This document shows, piece after piece, positions 50,296 to 59,505 of a DNA stretch of 64,000 bases. Made by a program: the position numbers and the translations under genes. Under the pieces are notes generated by a model. The model was not told the DNA's origin. It worked only from the letters and a program-made list of their open reading frames with translations, and did no database searches. The stretch is from Sphingomonadales bacterium (GTDB taxonomy: Bacteria > Pseudomonadota > Alphaproteobacteria > Sphingomonadales > Sphingomonadaceae), in assembly GCA_004173185.1 (NCBI GenBank), contig SEFZ01000019.1, forward strand, positions 1-64,000, in the 5' to 3' direction. Within the stretch, counting starts at the first letter, position 1; each line of letters begins with the position of its first letter.

Positions 50296-51762
50296 ATGAC
50301 CATCTCGTTCGGTTCGATCCCGGCGTCGCTGCGCACGCCCGGCAATTATCTTGAGTTCGACAGCTCCAAGGCCGTTTCCGGCCTGCCGCCAGCGCCCAAC
50401 AAGGTGCTGCTGATCGGGCAACGCATCGCTGCCGGCACTGTCGCCGAGCTGGTGCCGACGCGCATCGTCTCGGCCGATCAGGCCGTTCAGGCTTTCGGTC
50501 GGGGCTCGATGCTCGCCGGCATGGCGCGCGCTTTCAAAAAGGCGGACGCGATTACCGAATGCTGGGCGGTCGCGCTCGACGATAACGCCGCCGGCACGGC
50601 CGCGACCAAGACGATCACGGTCAGCGGCCCTTCGACGGCGGCCGGCACTATCGCTCTGATGGTCGCCGGCCAGTCGTTCGCTGTGCCAGTCGCGAGCGGC
50701 GCGAGCGCCAACACGGTTGCTACTGCCATTGCAGCAGCGATCACTGGAGGCCTTGATCTGCCATGCACGGCCGCAGCCGCTTCGGCCGTCGTGACCGTGA
50801 CGGCGCGCAACAAGGGCACGGCCGGCAACGACATCGATGTGCGCCACAGCTATTATCAGGGCGAAGCGCTCCCGGCCGGTATCGGCCTTGCGATCGCCGA
50901 TGGCGTTGCCGGCGCGACAAATCCCGACGTAGCGAGCGTGTTCGCCGCGATCGGCGACGCGCATTATCCCACGATCGCTATCGGCTTCGGCGATGCGGGC
51001 ACGCTGACCAAGGTCGAGACCGAGCTGGCGGACCGCTGGGGTCCGCTGCGGATGATCGAGGGCGTGGCCTATGTCGGCAGCCGTGGTTCCCAGGGCACGC
51101 TCGCGGCGCTCGGCGCGGCGCGCAATTCGGCGTTCGTTTCGATCATCGGCGCGAACAAGGCACCCAACCCGACTTGGGAATGGGCTGCGAGCTATGCCGG
51201 CATCGTCGGCTTCAACGGCTCGATCGACCCGGCGCGCCCGTTCCAGACGCTTGAGCTGCCGGGGTTGCTGCCGCCCGCCCAGGCGGACCGCTTCGGCCGT
51301 GCGGAACGCGAGCTGCTGCTGAAGGATGGCATCTCGACCTTTACCGTCGATGCGGGCGGCAAGGTGCTGCTTGAGCGGCCGATCACGACCTATCAGACCA
51401 ACGCCCAAGGCCTCGACGACATCGCGTTCCTCGACGTCAACACGGTGCTGACGCTTGGCTATCTGCGCCTTGCGGTTCGATCGCGGATCTCGCTTAAATA
51501 TCCGCGCCATAAGCTTGCCGACGATGGCGCGGTCTATGGAGCGGGTCAGGCGATCGTCACACCTAAGCTGCTTCGCTCGGAGCTGATCGCTCTGTTCCGC
51601 GAGCTTGAGGATGCGGGCCTTGTCGAGAACCTCGACCAGTTCGCAGCGGATCTGATCGTCCAGCGCTCGGCCAGCGATCCCAGCCGCGTCGATGCGCTGA
51701 TCCCGCCCAACATCGTCAACCAGTTCCGCGTGTTCGCGGGTCGCGTCGAGTTCCGGCTCTGA
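50296..51762 (+). CDS. Contractile tail sheath (Mu L-like)
   Basis: A 488-aa sheath protein. The N-terminal SFGSIPASLRTPGNYLEFDSS and the middle MVAGQSFAVPVASGASANTVATAIAAAI are typical of Mu-like gpL. The C-terminal part has YLRLAVRSRISLKYPRHKLADDG and LDQFAADLIVQRSASDPSRVDALIPPNIVNQFRV. It surrounds the tube and contracts at infection. It starts 1 bp after the previous stop. Confidence 0.92.
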   Translation: MTISFGSIPASLRTPGNYLEFDSSKAVSGLPPAPNKVLLIGQRIAAGTVAELVPTRIVSADQAVQAFGRGSMLAGMARAFKKADAITECWAVALDDNAAGTAATKTITVSGPSTAAGTIALMVAGQSFAVPVASGASANTVATAIAAAITGGLDLPCTAAAASAVVTVTARNKGTAGNDIDVRHSYYQGEALPAGIGLAIADGVAGATNPDVASVFAAIGDAHYPTIAIGFGDAGTLTKVETELADRWGPLRMIEGVAYVGSRGSQGTLAALGAARNSAFVSIIGANKAPNPTWEWAASYAGIVGFNGSIDPARPFQTLELPGLLPPAQADRFGRAERELLLKDGISTFTVDAGGKVLLERPITTYQTNAQGLDDIAFLDVNTVLTLGYLRLAVRSRISLKYPRHKLADDGAVYGAGQAIVTPKLLRSELIALFRELEDAGLVENLDQFAADLIVQRSASDPSRVDALIPPNIVNQFRVFAGRVEFRL

Positions 51763-51798
51763 GCCGCCTCTGAGACGTCAATCAGGAGAGTTTAAGCG

Positions 51799-52170
51799 AT
51801 GGCAAACAAGAACCAGGTCCTCGGCGAAACCAAGGTCACCAGTGCGGCGCTGGGGCTGCTCGAAACGGACGGCCAATCTACCCTCGATATCGGCGGGAAG
51901 AAGCGAGAAGCCGTCACCGGTGACAACCAGGCGAGCGCGTTCAAGGCCTCCACCGAACCATCGAAGTTCGAATGCAATCTGCTGGTGAAGGGCGGGCTTA
52001 GCCTCTCCCAGATCCGCGCGATCGACAACGACACGCTGACGATCGAGTTCGACACCGGCCAGACCTTCGTCGTTCGCGCCGCCTATTCGGCCGACGTGCC
52101 CACGGTCGCGACCAGCGACGGCAAGGCCAAGGTAGTGTTCCAAGGCCCGCCCGCAGAGGAGCTGCGCTGA
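51799..52170 (+). CDS. Tail tube protein (Mu M-like)
   Basis: A 123-aa protein of the Mu gpM tube family. Markers are QSTLDIGGKKREAVTGDNQASAFKASTEPSKFECNLLVKGGLSLSQIRAIDNDTLTIEFDTGQTFVVRAAYSAD. It forms the inner tube of the contractile tail. AGGAGAG precedes the ATG by about 10 nt. Confidence 0.9.
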   Translation: MANKNQVLGETKVTSAALGLLETDGQSTLDIGGKKREAVTGDNQASAFKASTEPSKFECNLLVKGGLSLSQIRAIDNDTLTIEFDTGQTFVVRAAYSADVPTVATSDGKAKVVFQGPPAEELR

Positions 52171-52496
52171 TGGACGATCAGGGCACCCAGAGCGAGCAGC
52201 GGCCAGCATTTCTGACCGCGGACAATCGCGTGCCATTGCTGGTGCCGGTCAATTACTCGATCGGCGAGGAGCGTCAGGTGGTGGCTGAACTTCAGCTCAA
52301 GCGACTGACGGCCGCCGAGCGCCTGATGCTCGATGAGCCGATGAAGTATACCGAAAAGCAGCTGCGCTTGCTTGAGCGGATGACTGCGCTTCCGCGCACC
52401 GTTCTGCTGAAGCTAGACGAAGTCGATCTCGACCGCGTCGATGAATGCTTCGGGTATTTCAGAACGCCTGGTTCGGTAACTGGCGCGATCTCCTAG
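52170..52496 (+). CDS. Tail assembly chaperone (Mu gp41-like)
   Basis: A 108-aa protein in the invariant place between tube and tape measure: AFLTADNRVPLLVPVNYSIGEERQVVAELQLKRLTAAERLMLDEP. The helical C-terminus (YTEKQLRLLERMTALPRTVLLKLDEVDLDRVDECF) matches the gp41/P2 E type. Such genes usually make a second, frameshifted product; here the overlapping frame at 52445 lies -1 relative to this one. Confidence 0.82.
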   Translation: MDDQGTQSEQRPAFLTADNRVPLLVPVNYSIGEERQVVAELQLKRLTAAERLMLDEPMKYTEKQLRLLERMTALPRTVLLKLDEVDLDRVDECFGYFRTPGSVTGAIS

Positions 52497-52612
52497 CCGA
52501 TCTCGTCTTGCGCGGCGGGTTTCCACCCGCCGACGCATGGCTGCTCGATGATCAGCAACTGGATTTCTGGCTGGACCAGGCAAAGCGCATCGCCGCGACG
52601 GGGGAAGCATGA
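52445..52612 (+). CDS. Second tail chaperone frame (gp41'/E'-like)
   Basis: A 55-aa frame overlapping the end of the chaperone gene by 52 bp, in the -1 frame: FGNWRDLLADLVLRGGFPPADAWLLDDQQLDFWLDQAKRIA, the compact tryptophan-rich pattern of E'-type extensions. It has its own ATG directly after a TGA in its frame. No canonical slippery heptamer is obvious in the overlap, so both independent initiation and frameshifting remain possible. Its stop overlaps the tape-measure ATG. Confidence 0.68.
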   Translation: MLRVFQNAWFGNWRDLLADLVLRGGFPPADAWLLDDQQLDFWLDQAKRIAATGEA

Positions 52613-54225
52613 AGCTATCGCTCATTCTCGAAGCACGGGACCAGGCCAGCCGCGCGGTTGGCGGGCTTCGTCGCGCTGTCGGCGGCCTTAATCGCGACGC
52701 GCGTTCAGCTTCCGCAGGCCTTGTAACGACCGCTCGATCGATGATCCGCACCGAGCAGGCGGCTGAGCGTCTCGGGCGCGCTGCGTACCGCACTGGTCAC
52801 GCGCTTGGATCGATGACGCGGCGCGGCATCGGTGGCCTGGTCGCGCTTGAGCGGCGTTTAACGCTTAGCCGCTCGCATCTGGAGCGCTTCGCCAGCTGGA
52901 CCGGGCGCAAGATCGGTGAGGGCCTGCGCTTCGGCGCGCTCTCCGCGATCGGCGCCGGTTCGTTCGCGCTTTACAAGGTCGCCGGTGCCGGCATGAACTT
53001 CGAGAAATACCGCACCCAGCTCGAAGGGCTGGAAGGCGGCAAGGTCGGCGGCAACAAGGCAATGGGTTGGGTAATCGATTTCGCGCGGCAGACGCCGTAC
53101 GAGATCGGCGACGTGATGCAGGCATTCATCGCGCTCAAGGCCTACGGGATCGATCCGACGAACGGGTCGCTGAAGACGCTCGGAGATACTGCAGGCGGGA
53201 TGGGTAAAACCATCATGCAAGCCGTCGAGATGATGGCCGACGCACAAACGGGCGAGTTTGAGTGGCTGAAGGAGTTCGGCATCCGCGCCGCCCAGCAAGG
53301 CGATAAGGTGACGTTCCGCTTCATGCGCAACGGACAGGAAATGACGCGGAGCGTGAAGAAGGACGGCGCGGCGATTCAGGCCGCGTTGATGGAGATCTTC
53401 AACGAGCGTTTTGCCGGGGGCATGGACCGCCTGGCGCAGACCACCGAGGGCAAGTGGTCGAACCTAATGGACCGCCTGACCTTCAGCGCAAAGCGCGTGT
53501 GGGAAGGTGGCTTGGGCGAATCGGTCAATCGCGTCCTCGACCAACTTGGCGGCGCGCTTGATCGCGCCGAGGGCGATGGATCGCTCAAGCGCTGGGCCGA
53601 GCAGACCGGCACCGCGCTCGGCGACTTCGTTCAGAAAGTCGGCGAGTTCGATTGGTCGGGCTTCGCGGGTGACATCGCCATTTTGGCCAAGACGCTTTCT
53701 GATCTCGCTGGCGGACTGAACTCGGCCGGCACGGCGCTCGATCGCGTGGGTGGCTATGCGCGGCAGGCCGGTCTCAAGGGCTCGCTATACAATCCGTTCA
53801 TTGGCGACGAGACCAAGAAGAAGAACCGCGAGGAACTGCGCGGCCTGAACCGCAAGCTAGGCTATGATGAGAATTGGGGCATCCCCGCCGATCAGTCGGC
53901 GCGTGATCGCTCGGCCGAGCAGCGTGGCTTGAACGAAAAGGCCGGTCGGGATTATTGGGCGCGTCGCCAGGCGGGCAAGGTACCTGCGATGCCGTGGGAA
54001 CGCCAGCGCCTCGCGCCGACGCCGAGTTGGGGCGGTGGCGCACGTCGCTCGCCCTGGTCGCCGGGCACCACAACACCGAAGCCCACCCCGCCGCCCACCG
54101 GAAAAATTTCATTGCACGTGACAACCGATCGCGGGACGCAAGTCACGCAGACCGGCATGCAGGCGAGCGGCGTTCGTATTGAAACGAATATCCGGCGGGG
54201 TCCCGCCATGGGTGGCTTCGCATGA
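52609..54225 (+). CDS. Tape measure protein (short)
   Basis: A 538-aa protein. The region VLEARDQASRAVGG-like start (LSLILEARDQASRAVGGLRRAVGGLNRD) and the conserved NFEKYRTQLEGLEG ... FARQTPYEIGDVMQAFIALKAYGIDP block are typical of phage tape measures (tail tip/DUF-type core). A Pro-rich linker precedes the C-terminus. It sets tail length; 538 residues predicts a shorter tail than Mu (gp42, about 650 aa). Confidence 0.87.
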   Translation: MKLSLILEARDQASRAVGGLRRAVGGLNRDARSASAGLVTTARSMIRTEQAAERLGRAAYRTGHALGSMTRRGIGGLVALERRLTLSRSHLERFASWTGRKIGEGLRFGALSAIGAGSFALYKVAGAGMNFEKYRTQLEGLEGGKVGGNKAMGWVIDFARQTPYEIGDVMQAFIALKAYGIDPTNGSLKTLGDTAGGMGKTIMQAVEMMADAQTGEFEWLKEFGIRAAQQGDKVTFRFMRNGQEMTRSVKKDGAAIQAALMEIFNERFAGGMDRLAQTTEGKWSNLMDRLTFSAKRVWEGGLGESVNRVLDQLGGALDRAEGDGSLKRWAEQTGTALGDFVQKVGEFDWSGFAGDIAILAKTLSDLAGGLNSAGTALDRVGGYARQAGLKGSLYNPFIGDETKKKNREELRGLNRKLGYDENWGIPADQSARDRSAEQRGLNEKAGRDYWARRQAGKVPAMPWERQRLAPTPSWGGGARRSPWSPGTTTPKPTPPPTGKISLHVTTDRGTQVTQTGMQASGVRIETNIRRGPAMGGFA

Positions 54226-55442
54226 GCTGGGCCGACAATTATCAGCCCGGCAGCTTCCGTGGCGTGCCTTTCGCGACCCAGCGGTCAGACCGATCGGGCG
54301 GGTTACGCGGGCCGACGCATGAGTTCCCCGGCCGTGACAAGCCGCTGTTCGAGGATCTGGGCAATCGCGCCGAGACCTTCGCGATCGAAGCGTATGTATG
54401 GGGTGAGGATTATGACGCCAAGCGTGACGCACTGGTTGCCGCGTTGCGCGGGCGCGGTGCGGGCACGCTGGTCCATCCTTATTACGGCACGATGGTCGTC
54501 GCCGCGACGGACTGGTCAGTCGGCGAAAGCACCGACGACCAGGGCATTGCGTTCTTCTCGATCACGTTTGGTGAATCCGGGCTTGCGCCACCCGCGCCCG
54601 CGCCCGACACGGTCGTCCAGGCGCAAGATGCCGCTGATGCTGCGGCGCAGGAAGCACCGCAGATCTTCGCGAGTGCATTCGATATCGCGGATGCACAGAG
54701 CTTCGTTGAAGGCGCTGCGGCGGATCTGGTGAAATATGGCGCAGCGGCGGTCGCGATCGCGGGCGGTCTTCAGGGGGGCATCGGGCCGACGCTGCTGGCA
54801 TTCCAGTCGCATCTGGATTTGTTGCCGGGCAATCTGCCCTCGCTGCTTCGCCAGCCATTGGCGCTCGGTCAAAGCGTGCTCGGCCTGGTGCAGACCGTCC
54901 GGACCCTTGGCGGCGGATCGCTATCTTTGATCGCCGCCCTTTCGGGGTTGCTCGGGTTCGGCGCGGATCTCCCGCCTGTTATCGGCTCCACTTCGGCCCG
55001 TGAGCGGCAGCGCGCCAATCAGGAAGCCTTTGTCGATCTGCTGACGACGACCGCCGCGTCCGAGCTGGTGCGCGCGATCGCGGGCACCGACTTTGCATCC
55101 TACGAAGCGGCGGGAGCGGTTCGCGACAAGGCGGTCGCCCTCCTCGAAGCGCGGATTGTCCACGCGGCTGACGCGCGGCGCGACGATGTAGCGCGCACAT
55201 TCGAGCGACTACAGGCCGCGATAGTGCTGGACGTGACGGCACGAGGCGGATCGCTTGCGCGCGTCTATCGCTTTATTCCCGCAGTGACTGAGCCGGCATT
55301 AGTGATTGCGGCGCGGCTTTACGGGATTGATGCGGCGCTTCCCGCCCGCGCGGCCGATATCGCTGCGCGCAATCGGCTTTCCCATCCGGGCTTCGTGTCG
55401 GGCGGCACGCCGATTGAAGTGTTGGAGGTCGCCGGTGGCTAA
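54222..55442 (+). CDS. DNA circularisation / tail protein N-like (gp43)
   Basis: A 406-aa protein whose N-terminal ~90 residues are the DNA-circulation domain (SFRGVPFATQRSDRSGGLRGPTHEFPGRDKPLFEDLGNRAETFAIEAYVWGEDYDAKRDALVAALRG, then GTLVHPYYGTM). The rest is helical and Ala-rich. In Mu, gpN acts in the tail hub and with injected DNA. ATGA overlap with the tape measure gene. Confidence 0.87.
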   Translation: MSWADNYQPGSFRGVPFATQRSDRSGGLRGPTHEFPGRDKPLFEDLGNRAETFAIEAYVWGEDYDAKRDALVAALRGRGAGTLVHPYYGTMVVAATDWSVGESTDDQGIAFFSITFGESGLAPPAPAPDTVVQAQDAADAAAQEAPQIFASAFDIADAQSFVEGAAADLVKYGAAAVAIAGGLQGGIGPTLLAFQSHLDLLPGNLPSLLRQPLALGQSVLGLVQTVRTLGGGSLSLIAALSGLLGFGADLPPVIGSTSARERQRANQEAFVDLLTTTAASELVRAIAGTDFASYEAAGAVRDKAVALLEARIVHAADARRDDVARTFERLQAAIVLDVTARGGSLARVYRFIPAVTEPALVIAARLYGIDAALPARAADIAARNRLSHPGFVSGGTPIEVLEVAGG

Positions 55443-56499
55443 CCAGGCGAGCACGGTAACTCTGACCGTTGGCGGGACGCGCCACGAGGGTTGGACCCGG
55501 ATCAACGTAACCCGCTCGATCGACGCGCTTGCCGGGAGCTTTGACCTGACGCTAGCGACCGCGTGGGCCGAATCTCCTGCGCCCTTCGTCCTTGAGGCCG
55601 GTGCGGCATGCACCGTCTCGATCGGCGGCGAGACGCTGATTACCGGCTACATCGATCGGCTTAGCCCCAGCTTCGATAGCGAAGCGCATTCGATTACAAT
55701 TTCCGGTCGGGACAAATCCGGGGATCTGATCGACTGCGCGGCGATCGCATCGCCGGGCACGTGGCGCGACACCAAGATTTCCACCATCCTGACGGCGATC
55801 GCCAAGCCCTATGGCGTCAAGATCATCTTGTCGGCCGACGAAGGTGCTCCGCTGCGCCGCTTCTCGCTGCAGCCCGGCGAGACCGTGCAGGCCGCAATCG
55901 AGCGCTTGTGCCGGTTTCGCGGTCTGCTGGCGATCCCGAATGCCCAAGGCGATATCGAGCTCACCACGCCGAATGCCGGCGCGCCGGCCGAAGTTCTGAC
56001 CCAAGGCGGCAATATCGTTTCCGCATCCGGCGAACACGACGTCAGCGGTCGCTTTAGCGAGTATATCGTGAAGGGACAGTCGAGCGGCGACGATCGAGCG
56101 CACGGCAAGACGGTGTCGGCACCGCACGCGAACGCGAAAGACCCGGCGATCAAGCGGCATAGGCCGATGGTCATCATCGCAGAAGAGCAGGCGACACTTG
56201 CCGGCCTTCAGACCCGCGCGCGTTGGGAAGCGAGCACGAGAGAGGGCAAAGGCCAGTCGGCCAATGTCCAGCTTCAGGGCTGGTATCGGCCAGACGGCAA
56301 GCTCCGCGACCGCAACACGATCGTGATGCTCGGTGCGCCTCACCTGTTCATGGACGGGCGCATGCTGGTCCAGTCGTGCAGCTATATTCTTGATGAGGGT
56401 GGCACGCGGACTGAATTGATCGTCGTGCCGCCTTCGGCCTGGTCGCAACTTCCAGTACCGGAAAAGGCGGAAGTCTCGCGCGTTGGGCGGCGGCGATGA
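55435..56499 (+). CDS. Baseplate hub protein (Mu P-like, gp44)
   Basis: A 354-aa protein: VTLTVGGTRHEGWTRINVTRSIDALAGSFDLTL, then TISGRDKSGDLIDCAA and SLQPGETVQAAIERLCRFRGLLAIPNAQGDIELT, the gpP/gp27-like hub pattern. GTG at 55435 with GGAGGT five bases upstream, inside the end of the N gene. It forms the hub that carries the spike. Confidence 0.88.
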   Translation: MANQASTVTLTVGGTRHEGWTRINVTRSIDALAGSFDLTLATAWAESPAPFVLEAGAACTVSIGGETLITGYIDRLSPSFDSEAHSITISGRDKSGDLIDCAAIASPGTWRDTKISTILTAIAKPYGVKIILSADEGAPLRRFSLQPGETVQAAIERLCRFRGLLAIPNAQGDIELTTPNAGAPAEVLTQGGNIVSASGEHDVSGRFSEYIVKGQSSGDDRAHGKTVSAPHANAKDPAIKRHRPMVIIAEEQATLAGLQTRARWEASTREGKGQSANVQLQGWYRPDGKLRDRNTIVMLGAPHLFMDGRMLVQSCSYILDEGGTRTELIVVPPSAWSQLPVPEKAEVSRVGRRR

Positions 56500-57053
56500 G
56501 CGAGGCGCTAAACCGCTTACTCGCGCCGCTGGCTGGCCGTGTGCGGCTGATGATCGGCCGCGCAGTGATCGCCGCTGTAAATGACGACCCGCGCGTCCAG
56601 GAAGTGCAGATAGACCTGCTTGATGGAGAGAGCAGCGACGGCGTGGAGCATTTTCAGAGTTACGGGCTGACCAGCCATCCGCCAGTTGGGCTTGAGGCAT
56701 TGGTCGCCTTCGTTGGCGGGCTTCGCAGCCACGGTGTTGTCGTGGCCGTTGGCGACCGGAAGTTCCGCATGGTTGGCCTCCAGCAGGGGGAAGTCGCGCT
56801 CTATGACGATCAGGGCCAGAGCGTGCATCTGAAGCGTGACGGCATTCACATCACCGGCAAGAAGCTCACCTTCGAGAGCGAGGCCGAGATCGACTTTATC
56901 GGCACGAAGGTCACCATCACCGCTGACGAGATAAGCCTGGCTACCGACAATCTCGGGCTGGGCAACGACGCGACGCTCGAAGCGGCGCGGAAGACCGATG
57001 CTGTTTCGGGCGGCGTAATCAGCGGGGGATCTAGCAAGGTGAAGATTGCATGA
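56496..57053 (+). CDS. Baseplate spike protein (gpV/Mu gp45-like)
   Basis: A 185-aa protein with an OB-fold part (VRLMIGRAVIAAVNDDPRVQEVQIDLLDGE, LEALVAFVGGLRSHGVVVAVGD) and a beta-helical needle part (VHLKRDGIHITGKKLTFESEAEIDFIGTKVTITADEISLATDN). It forms the membrane-piercing trimer. ATGA overlaps at both ends. Confidence 0.9.
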   Translation: MSEALNRLLAPLAGRVRLMIGRAVIAAVNDDPRVQEVQIDLLDGESSDGVEHFQSYGLTSHPPVGLEALVAFVGGLRSHGVVVAVGDRKFRMVGLQQGEVALYDDQGQSVHLKRDGIHITGKKLTFESEAEIDFIGTKVTITADEISLATDNLGLGNDATLEAARKTDAVSGGVISGGSSKVKIA

Positions 57054-57346
57054 GCGGAAAACGGGCGTGCGCGCGACGGGGCAATGCGGGCTGGCAGCGA
57101 CGTGATATCGCGATTGACGGCGCAGATCGGATATTCCGGGGGGTGGGCTTCGATGCCACCGAGACCGAGCCGGTCGAGGCCTGGGCAAGCTTTGATCGCC
57201 AAAACCGGATGCGGCGCGTGCATGCGCGCTGGGCATGCGGATGGCGCGCGACGCTGCAACTCCGCCTCGACGGCACCGGCTCTCTGAGCTCGGCGAAGAA
57301 GATCGCTACGATCACTCTTGTTAGCGACCCGCGAGGGGCAGCATGA
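57050..57346 (+). CDS. Inserted small protein in the baseplate operon
   Basis: A 98-aa protein with ATGA overlaps on both sides: GWQRRDIAIDGADRIFRGVGFDATETEPVEAWASFDRQNRMRRVHARWACGWRATLQLRLDG. No family is recognised. In Mu, gp45 is followed directly by gp46, so this gene is an addition at this place. The basic, Trp-rich sequence suggests a structural accessory. Confidence 0.62.
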   Translation: MSGKRACARRGNAGWQRRDIAIDGADRIFRGVGFDATETEPVEAWASFDRQNRMRRVHARWACGWRATLQLRLDGTGSLSSAKKIATITLVSDPRGAA

Positions 57347-57810
57347 CCGACGTCGCCCTCCATTGGGATGCCGTTGCCGGCGCGGCCGATATCCTGCTTG
57401 TCGATGGTGCGATCGACACCGATGCGGGGCTGCGGACCGCAATACTGATCTCGCTTTTCACAGACGCCTGCGCGGCGGCCGATGACGTTCTGCCGCAGCC
57501 GGGTGGCGATCGTCGCGGCTGGTGGGGCGATGCCCTTGCCGAAGGCTCGGACGTTACGGGCTCGCTCCTCTGGTTGCTTGCACGTGAGAAGATCACACCG
57601 CGCGTTCTCACCCGTGCTCGTGAGTATGCCGAAAAGGCTTTGGCGTGGCTGATCGCGGATAAGGTGGCCAGCAAGGTGACGGTTACCGCCGAGGCGCTCC
57701 GGCCGGGTACGCTGGCTCTGCGCATTGAGATCGTGCGGCCTTCCGGTCCTGCTCGCCAGCGGTTCGATTATGTTTGGGATGCCGAAGCTGGCTGGAGGAT
57801 GACAGCGTGA
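57343..57810 (+). CDS. Baseplate protein (Mu gp46-like)
   Basis: A 155-aa protein of the GP46 family: DGAIDTDAGLRTAILISLFTDACA, GDRRGWWGDALAEGSDVTGSLLWLLAREKIT, then ADKVASKVTVTAEALRPGTLALRIEIVRPSG. It is the gpW/gp25-type baseplate wedge component encoded before gpJ. GTGA overlap with the next gene. Confidence 0.9.
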   Translation: MTDVALHWDAVAGAADILLVDGAIDTDAGLRTAILISLFTDACAAADDVLPQPGGDRRGWWGDALAEGSDVTGSLLWLLAREKITPRVLTRAREYAEKALAWLIADKVASKVTVTAEALRPGTLALRIEIVRPSGPARQRFDYVWDAEAGWRMTA

Positions 57811-58856
57811 CATTATCGAGGCCTACTCTCAGCGCGCTCGATCGGCGCATCGCTGCGGATTTCGACGCCCATATGAAAGGCGCAGATAGCCGCCTGCGCC
57901 GATCGTTCCTTTCGGTCCTCGCGCGATCGAACGCAGGCGCATTCGACGGGGTCTATGCGCTCCTCGGGTGGCTCGCACGTCAGCTAATGCCCGATACGGC
58001 TGAGAAAGAGTTTCTTGAGCGCCACTCCACGACGTGGGGCGTACCGCGAAAGGCTGCTGGCCGCGCGGCCGGGACTATCGAAATCGGCGGGATTGTCGGC
58101 GCGATCGTACCGATCGGCGCCGAACTCGTACGGGTTGACGGAGCACGCTTCGTTACCACCGAGCGCGTCGTTCTCGCAGCGACGACCGGTTCGGTCTCCG
58201 TGGAGGCGATGGATGCCGGGGTCGCTGGCGTTACGGCCGAAGATGTCGAGCTTACCTTCGCGGCAACGCCATCCGGCATCAATGCGATTGCCATCGCGGG
58301 AGCGGGCCTTTCAGGCGGTGCAGATGAAGAGACCGACGCGGCGCTGCTTGCGCGACTGCTCACCCGCATCCGGACGCCGCCAAACGGTGGAGCCGCCGCA
58401 GACTGGGAGACGTGGGCTCTCCAACTTCCCGGCGTCACTCGTGCATGGGCGTTCCCCAACTGGACAGGGCCGGGCACCGTTGGCGTAACCTTCGTGCTCG
58501 ACGGCCGCGAAGACATCCTGCCTCTGGAGGCCGATTTGGAGGCCATGACCGATCATATCGACCTGCTCCGGCCCGTCACGGCCACACCCGTAATTTTCGC
58601 TGCCACGCCTTTCATGGTGAACCCTTTGATCACGGTGACCCCTGACACCGCCGATGTGCGGGCCGCGATCGTCGCGGAGCTTTCTGACCTGTTCCAACGC
58701 GAAGCAGAGCCAGGCGGAAGTATGTACGTTTCGCGGATGCGGGAGGCGATCAGTCTCGCGGTCGGCGAATTTGATCACGTGCTGCGTTCGCCGGCCGCAA
58801 ATCCGGTTGCGCCTGCCGGCTATATTCCGATGCTCGGAACGGTGACGTTCGGCTGA
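57807..58856 (+). CDS. Baseplate J-like protein (Mu gp47)
   Basis: A 349-aa baseplate wedge protein. Markers are MPDTAEKEFLERHSTTWGVPRKAAGRAAGTIEIGG, VTTERVVLAATTGSVSVEAMDAGVAG, and RTPPNGGAAADWETWALQLPGVTRAWAFPNWTGPGTVGVTFV. GTG start. Together with the gp46- and gp48-like proteins it forms the wedge to which tail fibres attach. Confidence 0.92.
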   Translation: MTLSRPTLSALDRRIAADFDAHMKGADSRLRRSFLSVLARSNAGAFDGVYALLGWLARQLMPDTAEKEFLERHSTTWGVPRKAAGRAAGTIEIGGIVGAIVPIGAELVRVDGARFVTTERVVLAATTGSVSVEAMDAGVAGVTAEDVELTFAATPSGINAIAIAGAGLSGGADEETDAALLARLLTRIRTPPNGGAAADWETWALQLPGVTRAWAFPNWTGPGTVGVTFVLDGREDILPLEADLEAMTDHIDLLRPVTATPVIFAATPFMVNPLITVTPDTADVRAAIVAELSDLFQREAEPGGSMYVSRMREAISLAVGEFDHVLRSPAANPVAPAGYIPMLGTVTFG

Positions 58857-59503
58857 TGCGCGACGCCGCCGCCTATCGCGCCATGCTGGCGCAGCTTCTT
58901 CCGCGAGGCAGCGCATGGGCGAGCGGCCCGGATACTAACCTTGGTAAGTTGCTTGCTGGTGAAGCGGAGGAGTTCGCGCGTGCTGATGCCCGCGCGCAGC
59001 GTTTGCTCGACGAAGCAGATCCACGGACCGCGCTTGAGCTGCTGCCCGACTGGGAGCGCGTAGCGGGCTTACCTGACGCGTGCACGGGCGCGCCGGATTC
59101 GCTCGGTGAGAGGCAGGCCGCTCTGGCCAACAAGATCGCCCAGCGGGGTGGGCAGAGCCGCGCGTTCTTCATCGAACTGGCCGCTCGCCTCGGCTATTAT
59201 ATCGAGATTAGTGAGTTCACCTCACTCGATGCCGGCTTCTCGGCCGGTGACGCTTGCAACGATGATGGCTGGCGCTTTGCTTGGCTAATCGAAGTGCTGA
59301 TCGGGGACGATGCCTATCGTGCCGGATATGCGGAGTTCTGCGCGGGGTCGATGGCGGGCGAGCGCCTGCTCGGCTTCGGTGCTCTCGATCTCGAATGCCT
59401 GATCGGCCGAGCCAAACCCGCCCACACCCATGCAATTTTTGCCTACACCGTCGAGCCCGATCCCGACTTCTGGTTCGATTTCAACTTAGATGAGGGAAAT
59501 TAG
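58856..59503 (+). CDS. gp48-like tail protein (DUF2313/YmfQ)
   Basis: A 215-aa protein of the DUF2313 family: YRAMLAQLLPRGSAWAS, LDEADPRTALELLPDWERVAGLPD, GERQAALANKIAQRGGQSRAFFIELAARLGYYIEISEF. It completes the baseplate and links to tail fibres. One-base overlap (TGATG) with the J-like gene. Confidence 0.9.
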   Translation: MRDAAAYRAMLAQLLPRGSAWASGPDTNLGKLLAGEAEEFARADARAQRLLDEADPRTALELLPDWERVAGLPDACTGAPDSLGERQAALANKIAQRGGQSRAFFIELAARLGYYIEISEFTSLDAGFSAGDACNDDGWRFAWLIEVLIGDDAYRAGYAEFCAGSMAGERLLGFGALDLECLIGRAKPAHTHAIFAYTVEPDPDFWFDFNLDEGN

Positions 59504-59505
59504 AC

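Noticed and set aside
49159-51510. A 783-codon minus-strand frame opposite the sheath and neighbouring genes
   Set aside because: It runs antisense to several overlapping phage genes with clear families; its composition is of the shadow type and no start site is convincing.
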